From Sapria himalayana (Eukaryota; Streptophyta; Magnoliopsida; Malpighiales; Rafflesiaceae): a stretch of DNA of 64,000 bases. The position numbers and the translations under genes are program-made. The stretch spans positions 1,567,584 through 1,631,583 of the forward strand of contig JAREIK010003088.1 in NCBI GenBank assembly GCA_029783825.1. The letters are read 5' to 3'. A model generated the notes under the pieces. That model had not been told where the DNA came from. It ran no database searches and was given only the letters and a program-made list of their open reading frames with translations. Shown here one piece after another: positions 16,480-28,707 of this stretch. Within the stretch, counting starts at the first letter, position 1. Every line of letters starts with the position of its first letter.

Positions 16480-19400
16480 TATAAACAAAAAAAAAATTGT
16501 ATTTTATTAATTTTATCTCATTTTTGAAGGTTATGGTATTTGAAAAAAATAATAATTTTAAATTTTTTTTTTAATTTGAATTTAATATTTTTTTCTTACT
16601 ATTTTATATTAATATAATATTACATATTTCTTCTTAATATTTTTGAAGGTTATAATAATCTTAAGAATAATATTACATATTAATTCAATATAAACTAGTT
16701 AATTGATTTATATTAAAATAATAATCAAAAAATAAATTAATAATATATTATAAATGAGATAAATATTTATTAAAATATATTAATAATACTTAAAATGATC
16801 CAAATTTTAAGTAAGATATATTACTTAATAATAATTTGACTTTTAAATATTTATAAAATTTTATATATTATAATATAATTTGTAATTAATAATATAATCT
16901 GTAAAATATATAGATTATAATCAAATTTTTAAAAATTATATTTGTCTGATTCATAATATAATCTATAATTAATATTTTAGTAAAAATAAACTTATAAATA
17001 ATAAAAATGTATACTTAAAATTATAATGATGATAAAAAATTAGATTTATGATTTATGATTTTTTTTTTTTTATTGTTTTATATTTAGGGTTTAGGGTTTG
17101 ATTTATGATTAATACCCAGGGTTTTGTGGATTATGTGTTTAGCAATTTAGGGTTTAGGTGTTTAGAGCTTTAGGAGTTTAGGGGTTTGTGTATTTTATTT
17201 AAAAATTCAACTAACAAAAAATTTTATTTTGTTAATTTTATCTTAATTTTGAAGGTTATAGTCTTTGGAAATACAATAATTTTTAAAATTTTTTTTCCTA
17301 TCAAAATATGTATTATAATATTGTGGAAATCAAGTTTATTTCCACATAACAAAAATACTTTAATAAAATACCTGACAATAGCTATAAAATAGACAATAAA
17401 GAAAAGATCAGATTTACTAAGATTGGCCAATTATGTATGCATTCTCCAACACTACCAGTATATTATTATCAAAAAAGAGAGAGAAAAAATTATAATTTAA
17501 TTTTATAGTAAAAAGATTAATTACAAGAGAAGAGGTTTTTAACCTTAAGAGGAAACTTTATTTTATAACCCCTTAAAGCCTCCCAACTCCACCCATCTCC
17601 ACCTTGACTATTTCAAACAAACATTTTTTATCTCCTCTTACAAACAATTTGTAGTGACTTCAAATGTATCATAAAGGTTTGCCTTCATATTCTAATAAAA
17701 TTTATCAAGTTCGAGCAATACTCCAATGTTAATGAAAGATATTAATCTTCATTATCATATGCAGCTGCATTTGAATCTTCATTATCATATGCAGTAATAT
17801 TTGAATCTTCATTATCATATGAGCTACATTTGGAATCTTCAACAGTCTTTCCTTTGCCAATTTTATTTTTCTTCTTCAGCTTTGGACAATCTTTCTTCCC
17901 TTGTCCTTTTTCCCTGTAAAAGGCACACTTTTCTTTTCTGACTCTGGATTCTGATCTTCCTTTCTTCCCTTTGCTTCTATTTTACAAATGTCCTATTGCT
18001 TCTACTGCATCATTTGTGCTTTTCTTCTTATCTTTTCTTCTCAATTCATAACTATATAAAGCATCACAAACTTCACTAAGAGACACTTGAGCCTTCCCAT
18101 GGGGTAGAGCAGTTTCAAGGAACTCAAACTACTCAGGAAAAGACCCCAACAACACCAAGGCAAAATCTTCATCTTCAAAAGTTACATCCAAATTTAACAG
18201 ACCTGAAAAAGTTGATTAAAATTTGTGATGTGTTCATTTAACATGGTAACATGAACATATGTGAATCTGAATAGTATTTCCTCATATGAAGCTTATTCTA
18301 ACTGCTTTTCTTCAGTAACTTTTCCTCTAGTTCCTTCCATAATTTGCTTTGCAGATGTTTCTTTACATAATACATACTTTTGTTCTTTAAACAGGCATGA
18401 TCGAATAGTAGCACATGCTAATCGATTAATTACTTTCTATTCCTTCTCTTCAGCATCATCTGGTTTGTCTCATTCAATGGAAATATCTATACCTTATTGG
18501 AATAAGGCATCTAGAACTTTACTTTGCCATGTACCAAAATCACTGGTGCCATCAAACATCTCCATTGAAATTTTGGTATCTGACAACACAGTTCTCATCA
18601 TAGCTGATGAAGAACTTTTCTAATTTTTTGCTGAAGTTGATGTTATGTCATCTGCCATTTTTTCTATAATATCTATTTCATAGCTTTCAAATACAAAATA
18701 AGCAAGGGAATGTTTTTGATGTGGAAAATCAAACTAAGCCACAACCACAAAGCATACACATTAACCTCTTATGATATCAATTATTGTGGAAATCGGGTTT
18801 ATTTCTACATAACAAAAATACTTTAATAAAATATCCAACAATAGCCATAAAATAATAATAATAAAAATATCATATTTACTAAGATTGGCCAATTATGCCT
18901 ACATCCTCGAACACTACCAAAATAATATTATTAAAAGAAAGATAAACATTTACAATTTAATCTTATAGTAAAAAGAATAAATATAAGAGAAGTGGTTTTT
19001 AAATGGGAGGTTTTTTTTTTTATAACCCCTTAAAGCCTCCTAATTTCACATATTTTCGATGTGGGATTGAAAGACTATTTAATTAAACAGTCACCAACAT
19101 ATAATTATAATGCATATTTAAAATTATAAAGATGATAAGAAATTGAGATATATGATTTACAGTTTATAATTTAGTAGTTTAAATGTTTAGGGGTTTGAGG
19201 CTTTAAGTCATTAGGAGTTTATGAGTTTAATTTTAAAAATTAACTAAGAAAAAAATTTCAAATTTTGTTTTCTTTGAATTCATTATTTATAAATATAATA
19301 TTTTAGTCGTAATAATCTTAGAAAAATATATATTGTGTTAATTCAGTATAAACTAGTTTCTTGATTGATATTATAATAATCAACAAAAAAAATTATAAAA

Positions 19401-21760
19401 TTTTATAAATGAGCGAAATATTTTATAAAGTATATTTATAACAATTTATGACTTTTATATTTTTGAATCTTTTTAATAATATTATATAGTCTTTTGATAA
19501 TAAATAATTCTTTTTTAATTATATTTTCTCGCTTATAAAATATTTTATAATATATATTTTAGTAAAGACAATCTTATAATTAATTAATATGTATAATTAA
19601 AATTATAATAATTATTTAATAAAAAAGAGATATTTATGGTTTATGGTTTTGGATATTGGGGTTTTAGGGTTTAAGGATTTAGGGGTTTAGTTGTTTGGTT
19701 GTTTAGGGGTTTAGAGATTTAGGTGTTTAGAGGTTTAGGACTTTAGGGGTTTAGGTGTATATGGGTTTATTGGTTTGGAGGTTTAGGTGTTTAGGAGTTT
19801 AGTAGTTTAGAGATTTAGGTGTTTAGATTTTTGGGGTTTAATGGTTTAGGGGTTTATGAGTCTAGGGGTTTTGGCATTTAGGTGCTTGGGGGTTTATAGC
19901 TTATGGGTTTAGGGGATTATGGTTTATGTGTTTAGTGGTTTAGGGTTATCACGAGTTAAGGGATTATGATTATAAGAGTTTAGAGGTTTAGTGATTTAGA
20001 GATTTAGGGGATTAGTGGCCGAGAGGTTTAAGGGTTTAGGGAATCAGGGTTTAGAGGATTAGGGTTTATGGGTTTACTAGTTTCAGGGTTACGAAGTTTA
20101 GGGATTTATGAGTTTAAAAGTTGAAGTATTAAGGGGTTTGTGAATTTAGTTTAAAAAATCAACAAAGAAAAATTTTAATTTTATGACTAGTTTATTGGCA
20201 TAGTATAGTTATTTAAGCCTTCGGAATTACAATAATTTTCACAATTTTAGGTTTTTTGGGGTTTATGAGCCTAATAAAAAAAAAATAAACTAAAAAAATT
20301 CGTCTAATGAATTTTGTCTCTTTTTTGAAGGTTATACCTTTGTAAATATAATAATTTATTATTTTTTTTTCGAATTTGTATTTATTATTTCTACTTAATA
20401 TTTTAGTTATAATAATATTTAAAATAATGTGTCATGTTAATTCAAATAAACTAATTTATTGATTGATATTATCATAATTACCAAAAAATGTTTATTAAAA
20501 TATTTTTATAAAATTTAAAATTATTTGAAATCTAACTAATTTTTATAAGATTATATAGGGGTTTATGAATTTAGGAGTTTAGGGGTTTATGAGTTTAGAT
20601 GTTTAGAGTTTTAAGGGTTTAGGTGTCTAAAAATTTATTTTAAAAAATAAACTAAGAAAAATATTTAATTAATAAACAATAAAGGTTATAGCCTTTGAAC
20701 ATAAAATAATTTATAAATTTTTTTTTATAATCTAAATTCAACGTTTATCCTAATATTTTAGTTATAATAATCTTAGAAATAATATATCATATTTATTCAA
20801 TATAAAATAGTTTATTGATTAATAATATAATAATGACCCAGAAAATAAATTAATAAAATCTTGTAAAAGAGATAAATATTTATTAAAGTATATTTATTAT
20901 ATTTAAAATAATTCAAAATCTTAGTACAACATATCACTAAATTATTATTTTTGATTTGTAAATATTTGTTTGTTTTTATAAGATTAAGAAACTCTTGTAC
21001 TATATTAATAAATAAATATTTAAATATTTATCAAAACATATTACTAAATTAATAAATTCTTGTAAATAATTATATAGTCACTTGATAAACAAAGTTTATT
21101 AAAATTATATTTGTCTAACTCTTAATATATTTTGTAATTAACATTTCAAGAAAAATAAAACATCTAAATAATTATAATTAATAATTAAAATTACATTGAT
21201 GATAAATAAACAAGACAAATGAGTTTGGGGTTTAAGAGATTACAAGTTTAGGGGTACAGGGGTCTAGCAGTGTAGCGGTTTAGAGGCTAAGGTTTTTAGG
21301 GGCTTAGAAGTGTAGTTTTGTAAGGGTTTAAAAGTTTAGGTGTTTAGGGATTTATATGTTAAGTTTAAAATTTCAACTCATAAAAAAATTTTTTTTGTGA
21401 ATTTTGTGTCATTTTTGAAGTTTATAGCCTTTGAAAATATAATAATGTTTAATTTCTTTTTCAATCTAAATTCAATATTTATTTTTAATTCTTTAGTTAT
21501 ATTAATTATAAGAATAATATATCATGTTAATTCAATATGAACTAGTTACTTGATTGGTATTATAATAATAAACATAAAATAAATTATTAAACTATTATAA
21601 ATGAGATAAATATTTATTAAATTTCATAAGACTATATAGTCTTGATAACATATAATGTTGATTTAATAATATTTTTTTATAAAATTATGTAGCCTTATTT
21701 ATTATAATTATTTTATAAAATTATGTAGCCTTATTTATTATAATTATTTTATAAAATTAT
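16480..21760. repeat. AT-rich tandem-like blocks alternating with degenerate telomere-like tracts
   Basis: An AT-rich block of about 300-500 bp recurs near 16500, 17220, 19240, 20290, 20650 and 21370. Shared phrases are TTTTTGAAGGTTATAGCCTTTG, TTAGTTATAATAATCTTAG and ATAAACTAGTTTATTGATTG. Between blocks lie plus-strand tracts of TTTAGGG and TTTAGGGG (17085-17190, 19640-20150, 20560-20620, 21220-21350). The Copia remnant at about 17319-19099 lies inside. No gene is seen. Confidence 0.75.
17319..19099 (-). mobile_element. Degenerate Copia-type LTR retroelement remnant
   Basis: Two direct repeats of about 270 bp (17319-17588 and 18782-19049) flank a 1.2-kb interior. The right repeat extends to a TGTTGG terminus at 19099 with the CCCACATCG motif common in plant LTRs. 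Read on the minus strand, the LTR is followed by TTGATATCATAAG (18769-18781), a decayed initiator-Met primer site. The interior then reads as a broken gag with LETALPHGKAQVSLSEVCDA and ALYSYELRRKDKKK. A decayed zinc knuckle (CAFYREKGQGKKDC) has two ligand positions lost. Protease, integrase and reverse transcriptase are absent, so it cannot move by itself. Confidence 0.75.
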
Positions 21761-22439
21761 TTATTAAATTTCTTGTCTAAATTAACTTATATATAAGCTC
21801 AAAATATAAAAAAAAAACAAAAAAAAAACAAAAAAAAACAAAAAAAAAACAAAAAAAAAAGCAAAAAAAAACAAAAAAAATATAAATAAAAAATAAATAA
21901 AAAATATATAAGCTGAATATATTTAAGTATATTAATAAAAAAACCCTTTAAAAATTTAATTTTGAAAAAATAATCTTTCATCATGAAATGGGTATTGTTT
22001 TTTGTAAAAATATCTTCATTTTTTTCACAAAAAATCACTTTTTTATTATTTAAATAACAGGAATCAATGGGCTATTCTTACAAATAATGCGTATTTGTTG
22101 AGATCACATGCACGAGCCAAGGCCTAGGCTAAGCTTGATCTGAACCAGGGGTGAAGTGAAGAAGAGAGCTTCTCGAGGGAGTGGGGGTGGGACACGTAGC
22201 TGAACGAGCAACAGCCATTAAAAAGCACCAAGCCAGGTAAACGAAATAGACAGAATCACAGTCAAACTTTCTGTGGCGCCTGCAAAGACGACAGAGCCGG
22301 ACTCTTTTGTCCTGGAGAGATTGGCTGGGACCAACCACTTATTATTTGATTGACTGGTCTCTCCTCTCCTCATCATCTACGTGAAATATTCTTACCCACC
22401 ATGGATTTTCCCGATAGTTGATGAGCCAAGCAATGACGG

Positions 22440-22449
22440 GATTATAAAG
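22440..22449 (+). promoter_or_regulatory. Candidate TATA box of the remorin gene
   Basis: ATTATAAAG lies about 200 bp upstream of the ATG at 22644. The intervening leader ends in GA-rich sequence, typical of plant 5' UTRs. Confidence 0.4.
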
Positions 22450-22643
22450 CGTTAAGATTCCGCACGGTTTTGTCGTCGGGGACACGTTTCGACTACTGAA
22501 AACGATATCCGAAGTCCATCATCAGCTTCGTCTCGCGCCGTTGCAGCGAAGGAGCGGACGTACGTAGAGGCCGTGCCATCATCTGCGTCTTCTTCCTGGA
22601 ATCTAGAGCAGAGAGAGATAACAGTTCAGAGAAAAGAGATCCA

Positions 22644-24820
22644 ATGGAGTACGAGAGGATACACAAAGTTCAGGTTTGGCTGGTTTTTCTACTCTTCTTA
22701 TTACCCAAGTTTGTAGCGCTCTTCATCTTCTTTCGGCTTCTCCAACTGGTACTGGATTCATTTTTCCTCGGAATATCCCGCCAACACATGCTGCTTAACT
22801 TTCCGTTAAAAAAGAACAGAAATCATACATTTTATTTTATCATGGTTCGGCAGAGATTTGGGCCCTGTTTCTATTTTTTTTCCCGCCCCCGTAAATGTCT
22901 GTGAACTGCTGCAGACTGGCTTAATATCTCCAAGCAAGTTTAGGACGAAGATAATGGGTCCTCACCATAATAGGAAGCAGGATGGTTCAAATTGTTCTTC
23001 TTCAAGAACATCTCCTTCTAAACTCGAGGACAATGAATTTTCCAAGAGCAGCTTGCTAATCTCCCAGATTGGGAATTTTGACGAGGAAGGTTAGTCTAAA
23101 ATGCGTGTTATATGTTCCTGCCAAAGGTGTTCGATAAAATGCTAGAAGAGATCTAACCTTGCAATTTCACAATTCCAAGCTAGATCCGATACCACAAATT
23201 CAGTTCATGATGAACTATGTTGTAGTAAGGATCTCATTTGATTTTCTTATGTAGATGCTACATTAATATAATGCTAGTTCATGTTCTTTTGTGATTGCAA
23301 GTACCTTCGTCTAAGGGCAGTAGGTCTCAGATTCAAGACTCATCACATCACACTTTGATTTTTGAGAGTAAGACTGTCAAAATATTAATCTCTCAGAGAT
23401 CACGAACTAAGCATGAGCCTTATACATCAGATAGAATTTTTTTTTACACCATTATTATTATACACACAAAAATATTATCATTATTTTTAGTTGTAAATTG
23501 TAAGTCGTAACTAAAAAAATATTTTAGTTTTTTTTTTTTTAATCTATACACCAAATCCATTCAAAACTATCGAGTATCGAGATTATATGCTTGATTAGAT
23601 ATTAATTTTATAGAGCAGCTATAGTGTATGAGAGTGCTCCAATCATGTATTGTATATCTTGCCCTATATTTTTGATTATACATTAGCGTAAATAATGATT
23701 TTTTGACTTAACTATTTTAACATGAAAGTATAGTCATAACATTGAGAGAGATTAAGTCATGCCAACATAAATTTAATTTATGAAAATATTATATATTTTA
23801 TTATATGTAATATCTTTGATTTTAGTGTGTAGGGGTAAGACTGTCAAGATATTAATCTCTCTCATATCTCATGCTATAAAAAAAGTGAATTGAGCACTCA
23901 TTTGTCCATGCTAAAATATTATCCAAGTGCACGAAAGAAATAAAAAAAAAAGTACTCATTATAACCTTAAAATTCTTCTGGGATATTCTCTTGCTGATTC
24001 ACAGATTAATATAGATTTGAATCCTATAAACTTTACTCATTCATTAGTGGACTTCTTCACCATCCTAAGATATCTCTCATGTCATATATTTAGTTATTCA
24101 TTTTCTAAATCTATATCTTAGTGACTGTCAATTGAATTTTCATATTACTTTGGTACAAAAGATATTGTTAGATGCGTTTAAATCATTACTAATATATCGA
24201 ATCTCATATGAATTTCAAAATTAAATGTGCTTGGTTATGATCACTACTAAGATGATTGACCAGTGTAAAAGTTTGTCGTATACATCTACCCTAAGGTTGA
24301 TAAGGGGAGGGTGAATTTTTTTTTTAAAAAAAAAGATATTGTTGTAGGTGCCCAAGAGGTACTTTTGTTGATACTAATTTTTATATTGACTCGAGTTAGG
24401 TTTGACTGATTAGTCTATAGATAAGTATTATCATATATTACTTATATTTTAGAGTTTTCTCATAATATCTTATACGTAGTATATATTGCTAAACATTTTA
24501 AATATAATATATTGATAATTAAATAATGAGACATATCACTTCTATTCCTATCTTATATAAGTAAAAAATATATAATTCACGACATGTACAGTTCAACTGA
24601 TGGGGATGTTGAACCCGTGCTTTCTTCTTTATTGGGGGAGCAAATTCAATCCTCATGGGCTACACCTCAGAGTGTGTGGATGAGGATAACCTTGATAATT
24701 GTTCGAGGTGCCAATCTAACTCGAGTTAAGTTTGATTGATTGGTTTATATCTTATAAGTAGTATACATTGCTAAACAATTAAATTATAATATATAGATAA
24801 AATAAAAAAAATAAAAAAAA

Positions 24821-24852
<32 letters not shown>

Positions 24853-25112
24853 AAGAATTATAATATTTTAATAATTAAAAAAGAAATATATCAATTCTAG
24901 TCCATCTTATATAAGTAAATAATATATATACATACCCACAACATGTATAGTTCAATTGATGGGGAGCAAATTTGATGCTCATGGGCTACACCTCTCAGCC
25001 TGTGGCCAATGATAGCCTCGATGACTATTCGTGATGCCAATCTGGCTCAAGGAATCACACAATTTAATACACACACACACATATATATAAGAATAAATTA
25101 TTATTTTATCAT

Positions 25113-25143
<31 letters not shown>

Positions 25144-28100
25144 GTGCAGGATGATTATGATGAATCATAATTTATTTCTCTTATCATTTATTTGTGCATT
25201 AGTTTGAGCCTTTGAGGTGATCATGTGATTTTTGGTTTACACCTACTACTTGTGTGTCGAATCATCCTTGTGTGGTGCAGCTCCAAGCTTGGAAGAAGTA
25301 TCCGCAAATGTGCCGAAGGTGGAAACATTGCCACGGATCCAAGGGCACGGGATGTGTGCTCAGCCAAAGGAAATGGTATTGGTCGACAACAGAGATGTGA
25401 ATCGTGATAATCTTGATTATGATAGCAATGCCAGTACTTCAAGCTTCGAGTTTCATAAGGAGAGATCAAGACACAATATATTTACGAAGTCATCCGCCGC
25501 AAGGCCTATGCCATCTAAGTGGGACGATGCGGAGAAATGGATCGTCAGTAAGCAAATTGTGGAGCCTAATGTGCCCAAGAAGAGTGCTTTACCAGAGCAA
25601 GCAAATCGGATGCTACAGATGAACATGGGAAGAGTTGCTCCCGAATCCGCAAACCATGCTATCAAGTCACAAGTGGTGGCGGAGAAGTTTCCCTCTTCCG
25701 TTCACCCTGTTTCCGAGGATTCAAAGGATTTCAGTAACGAAAGCCTGGAAGAAGATGACACGGGTACATCATCACTTCCATTTTTTTTTTGTTTTTTTTT
25801 AGAGTTTATTATTGTAGTTGTTGGAATTAGAGGTGTCAAACGGGACGTGCCGGGCCGGCCGGCCCATTTTTTTCAGGCCCGACCGTGCTTTCGTGCTGGG
25901 CCAGGCACGACACGGTTTTGTGGGGTTCAGCCCGTCACGGGCCCGCAGCATGATCCGCCGGGTTCGGCCCGATCTGGCCGAACCCTAAATTAAAAAAAAA
26001 ATCTAGGTTTCGAGGCACGACATGGTTTTTTGGGGTTCAGCCCGGCACGGGCCTGCGGCATGATCTGTCGGGTTCTGCCTGGTCTGGCCGAACCCTAAAT
26101 TAAAAAAAAATTTAGGTTTCGGTGCGCCCGAAACTCTAATTAAAAAAAATTAGGATTTCGGTGCCCCCGTAGCCCGAATTTAAAAAAAAATTGATTTCGG
26201 CACTGTACCGTGGCTGGCCAGGCACGGCACGAGCTCGGGCACGGGAAATTTCCGTGCCGGCTGGCCCAGGCACGGCTGAATCGTGCCGTGCCTAGCGCCG
26301 GGCCTGGCCGGCGCGGATCGGTTGACACCTCTAGTTGGAATACATAATTTTTAGATCTCACTATTAGAATAAGATGAAGAAGAAGAAGAATATAAACCAC
26401 CTCTACCAATGATCATAGCCTAGTTATCATTTTAGGCTTCTTTTGTGTTCTAGCATGGGTTACCTGAGAACATTTTCACCACTATGATGAAAGTAACCTA
26501 ATTGTCCAAAGGGCAATAATTTAAGGTGCTACAACTTGTTCATTTTGGCATATCATGACTTGAATAAAAGCAAGATGATCTTTTTTTTGTGAAGATCCTG
26601 AGAGATTCTAGAATATTCTAGAATATGTGAGATGAATGAGTAACTTAGTTATCACTACCTAATGAAAAACAAGATGAGCTTCTTTTTTGCGAAGATCCTA
26701 GGAGATTCTAGAATCTTCTAGAATATCTGAGATGAATGGCCTAAGAACACCCTGATGAAATATAAGTTCATATTTTTTTCATACGACAATGCAGTACAAC
26801 TTATAGAACTAATCCTGTTCAAGTAAGGTCCTAGGAGATTCTAGAATATTCTAGAATATTCTAGAAACCTGATGATTTTTGTTTCTTGCAGCAGTTAATT
26901 GTGTTCCTGCGATGAGATCTGTCTGCATGAGAGACATGGGAACAGAGATGACGCCAATTACAAGCCAGGAGCCCTCGCGAGCTGCCACGCCTCTGGATGC
27001 TGCGACGCCACACCTCAGCCCGACTTGTTCCTCTCCCTCCTCCACGCCACAGAGAGGCGGGCCGCCGCAACCGGCAGCAGTCGAGCACCGCCGGCACGAC
27101 TGCGGGAAGACCGGCCGGGAGCTGTCGCAGCAGGAACTGAGGGTGAAGACGAGGAGAGAGATTCTAGCCCTCGGCCTCAAGCTCGGGAAGATGAACATCG
27201 CGGCTTGGGCCAGCAAGGCCGAGCTTGAAAAAATCGGTTCTTCCCCCAAGTCCGGCCTGGGCGAGGCTCGCAGGATTGAGTTCGGCAAACGCGCAGATGC
27301 TTGGGAGGATGCCGAAAACTCCAAGCGTGCTGCCAGGTTTCTGTTTTTAGCGTGCCAGTTTTCTTGATTTGACTCTCAGAGCTGCTCCCCATGGGAAGTT
27401 CTCGTTCTAAAAAGCGTTCTTATAATTCCCCAGATTCAAACGGGAGGAGAGAAAGATCCAAGCGTGGGAGCTTCAGCAGAAAGCAAAATTGGAGGCCGAG
27501 ATGCAGAAGCTAGAGGTACATGCGCCTGTCATTAGGGGTACACACACACACACACACACGTGTAAGTAGAGGTACATGTGTCATATGTGTGCGTGTGTGT
27601 GTAAGGATTGAAAGAGTATCCTTGACACTAGCGCATGCACACGCACACGCACACATTTATGCATGTAAGTAGGACATATGTGCATATGTAAGGATTGAAA
27701 AAGTTTATCCCCAATACATACGTGTGTGTGTGTGTGTGTGTGTGTGGGGATTGAAAGTGTATCCTCAACACGTGCTGTGAGCACACACACATATAAGCAT
27801 GTGTGTAAGTAACACATATATGCATGTGCAAGGATTGAAACGGTTTATCATCAATACGTACATACATACATACATACATATATGCGTATGCATGAGTATA
27901 GAGGGAGAGGAAAAGTGTACTCAACACACACATGTATGTGTGAGTGGATAGGGATATGATCATAAGTGTGCTCAACACACACACACACACGTTATGTATG
28001 TGTGTGAGTAGAGGTGCGTGTGTGTGTGTGCTCAACACACACACATGTTATGAGGAGGTACACGTGTGTGTGTGAGTAGAGGTGTGTGTGTGTGTGTGTG

Positions 28101-28707
28101 TGAGTAGGGATATGAGGAGGTACACGTGCCTATGTATGAGTGAATAGGGATAGGATCATAAGTGTGCTCAACACACACACACACACGTTATGTATGTGTG
28201 TGAGTAGAGGTACGTGTGTGTGTGTGTGTGAGATTAAGGATATGAGGAGGTACACATGCCTATGTATGAGTGAATAGGGATAGGATCATAAGTGTGCTCA
28301 ACGCACACACATGTTATGTATGTGTGTGAGTAGAGGCACGTGTGTGTGTGTGTGCTCAACTTATTTGCTCACACACACACACACACGTGCATGCTCGTAA
28401 GCATGCTCGTACGCATGCACTTAAATGTGTGTATAAGTGGAAGTACATGCTTGCACGTGTGTAAGTAGATTCATTTGAAAAGATGGCTGCCTCCTTTCAG
28501 GCTCAAGTGGCACGAATGAGATCTCAATCTGAAACTAAAATGGCCAGCAAGATTGCTCTGGCAAGGAAAAGATCCGAAGAAAAGAGAGCATCAGCAGAAA
28601 CAAGAAAAAATGCCGACGCAGAAAGAACGGCTGCCCAGGCTGAGTACATCCGTCACACGGGTCGGATACCATTGTCGTATTACATGTGCCACGGATGCTT
28701 TTGGTAG
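22644..28707 (+). CDS. Remorin family protein (long N-terminal type), complete, 6 exons
   Basis: Exons are 22644-22673, 22915-23089, 25281-25763, 26892-27336, 27434-27515 and 28501-28707. They join to 1422 nt (473 residues). The start MEYERIHKVQ-TGLISPSKFR and the phrases SSSRTSPSKLED, LDYDSNASTSSFEFHK, SKWDDAEKWI and VCMRDMGTEMTPITSQEPSR are hallmarks of the long plant remorins related to Arabidopsis At2g02170 and At1g30320. The conserved C-terminal domain (about residues 350-465) has AWASKAELEKI, AWEDAENSKRAARFKREERK, a long coiled coil and IRHTGRIPLSYYMCHGCFW. The final cysteine-containing hydrophobic tail is the usual membrane anchor. Remorins organise plasma-membrane nanodomains; the client of this member is unknown. 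Exon 4 has a possible NAGNAG acceptor (26892 or 26895). Intron 3 holds a hAT-like element and heat-shock-element motifs, and intron 5 is mostly microsatellite. Confidence 0.92.
24168..24325 (+). repeat. Dispersed repeat shared with the BRCA1 intron
   Basis: This stretch (TTGACCAGTGTAAAA, TCGTATACATCTACCCT, GTTGATA) recurs in the same orientation at 54418-54570 within a BRCA1 intron. No terminal repeats or coding capacity were recognised. Confidence 0.65.
24345..25050 (+). repeat. Tandem duplication of a SINE-like unit in remorin intron 2
   Basis: Two to three imperfect units of about 350 bp are present. Each has GACTCGAGTTAGGTTTGA, an AT-rich body, ACATGTACAGTTCAACTGAT and then GAGCAAATTCAATCCTCATG, which resembles a tRNA B box. 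A TAAAAAAA microsatellite (24800-24855) has expanded in the second unit. Confidence 0.65.
25828..26333. mobile_element. GC-rich hAT-like MITE, family 1 copy E7 (subfamily B)
   Basis: A perfect 8-bp duplication GTTGGAAT flanks the element (25820-25827 and 26334-26341). Ends are TAGAGGTGTCAAACGGG and GGTTGACACCTCTA. Inside, a module of about 115 bp ending in GGCCGAACCCTAAATTAAAA is duplicated in tandem. It lies 64 bp after exon 3 of the remorin gene. Confidence 0.88.
26606..26866. promoter_or_regulatory. Three perfect heat-shock-element arrays in remorin intron 3
   Basis: Alternating TTC-nn-GAA units occur at 26606-26623 (4 units), 26706-26723 (4 units) and 26839-26866 (6 units). The first two are exactly 100 bp apart, inside a longer repeat (GATCCTAGGAGATTCTAGAA). 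The last ends 26 bp before exon 4. HSF binding is inferred from the motif only. Confidence 0.5.
27538..28470. repeat. Complex (CA)n/(TG)n minisatellite filling remorin intron 5
   Basis: CA and TG tracts alternate with recurring phrases such as AAGTGTGCTCAACACACAC, ATGTATGTGTGTGAGTAGAG and GGATATGAGGAGGTACACGT. The larger units are roughly 120-200 bp. Opposed CA and TG runs could fold on each other. Confidence 0.85.

Noticed and set aside
19640..20150. A true chromosome end (telomere)
   Set aside because: The repeats are degenerate, mostly 8-bp, short, and flanked on both sides by ordinary genes.
21799..22038. Phe-rich 79-codon minus-strand frame
   Set aside because: It arises from an A-run repeat (CAAAAAAAA units) and has no coding features.
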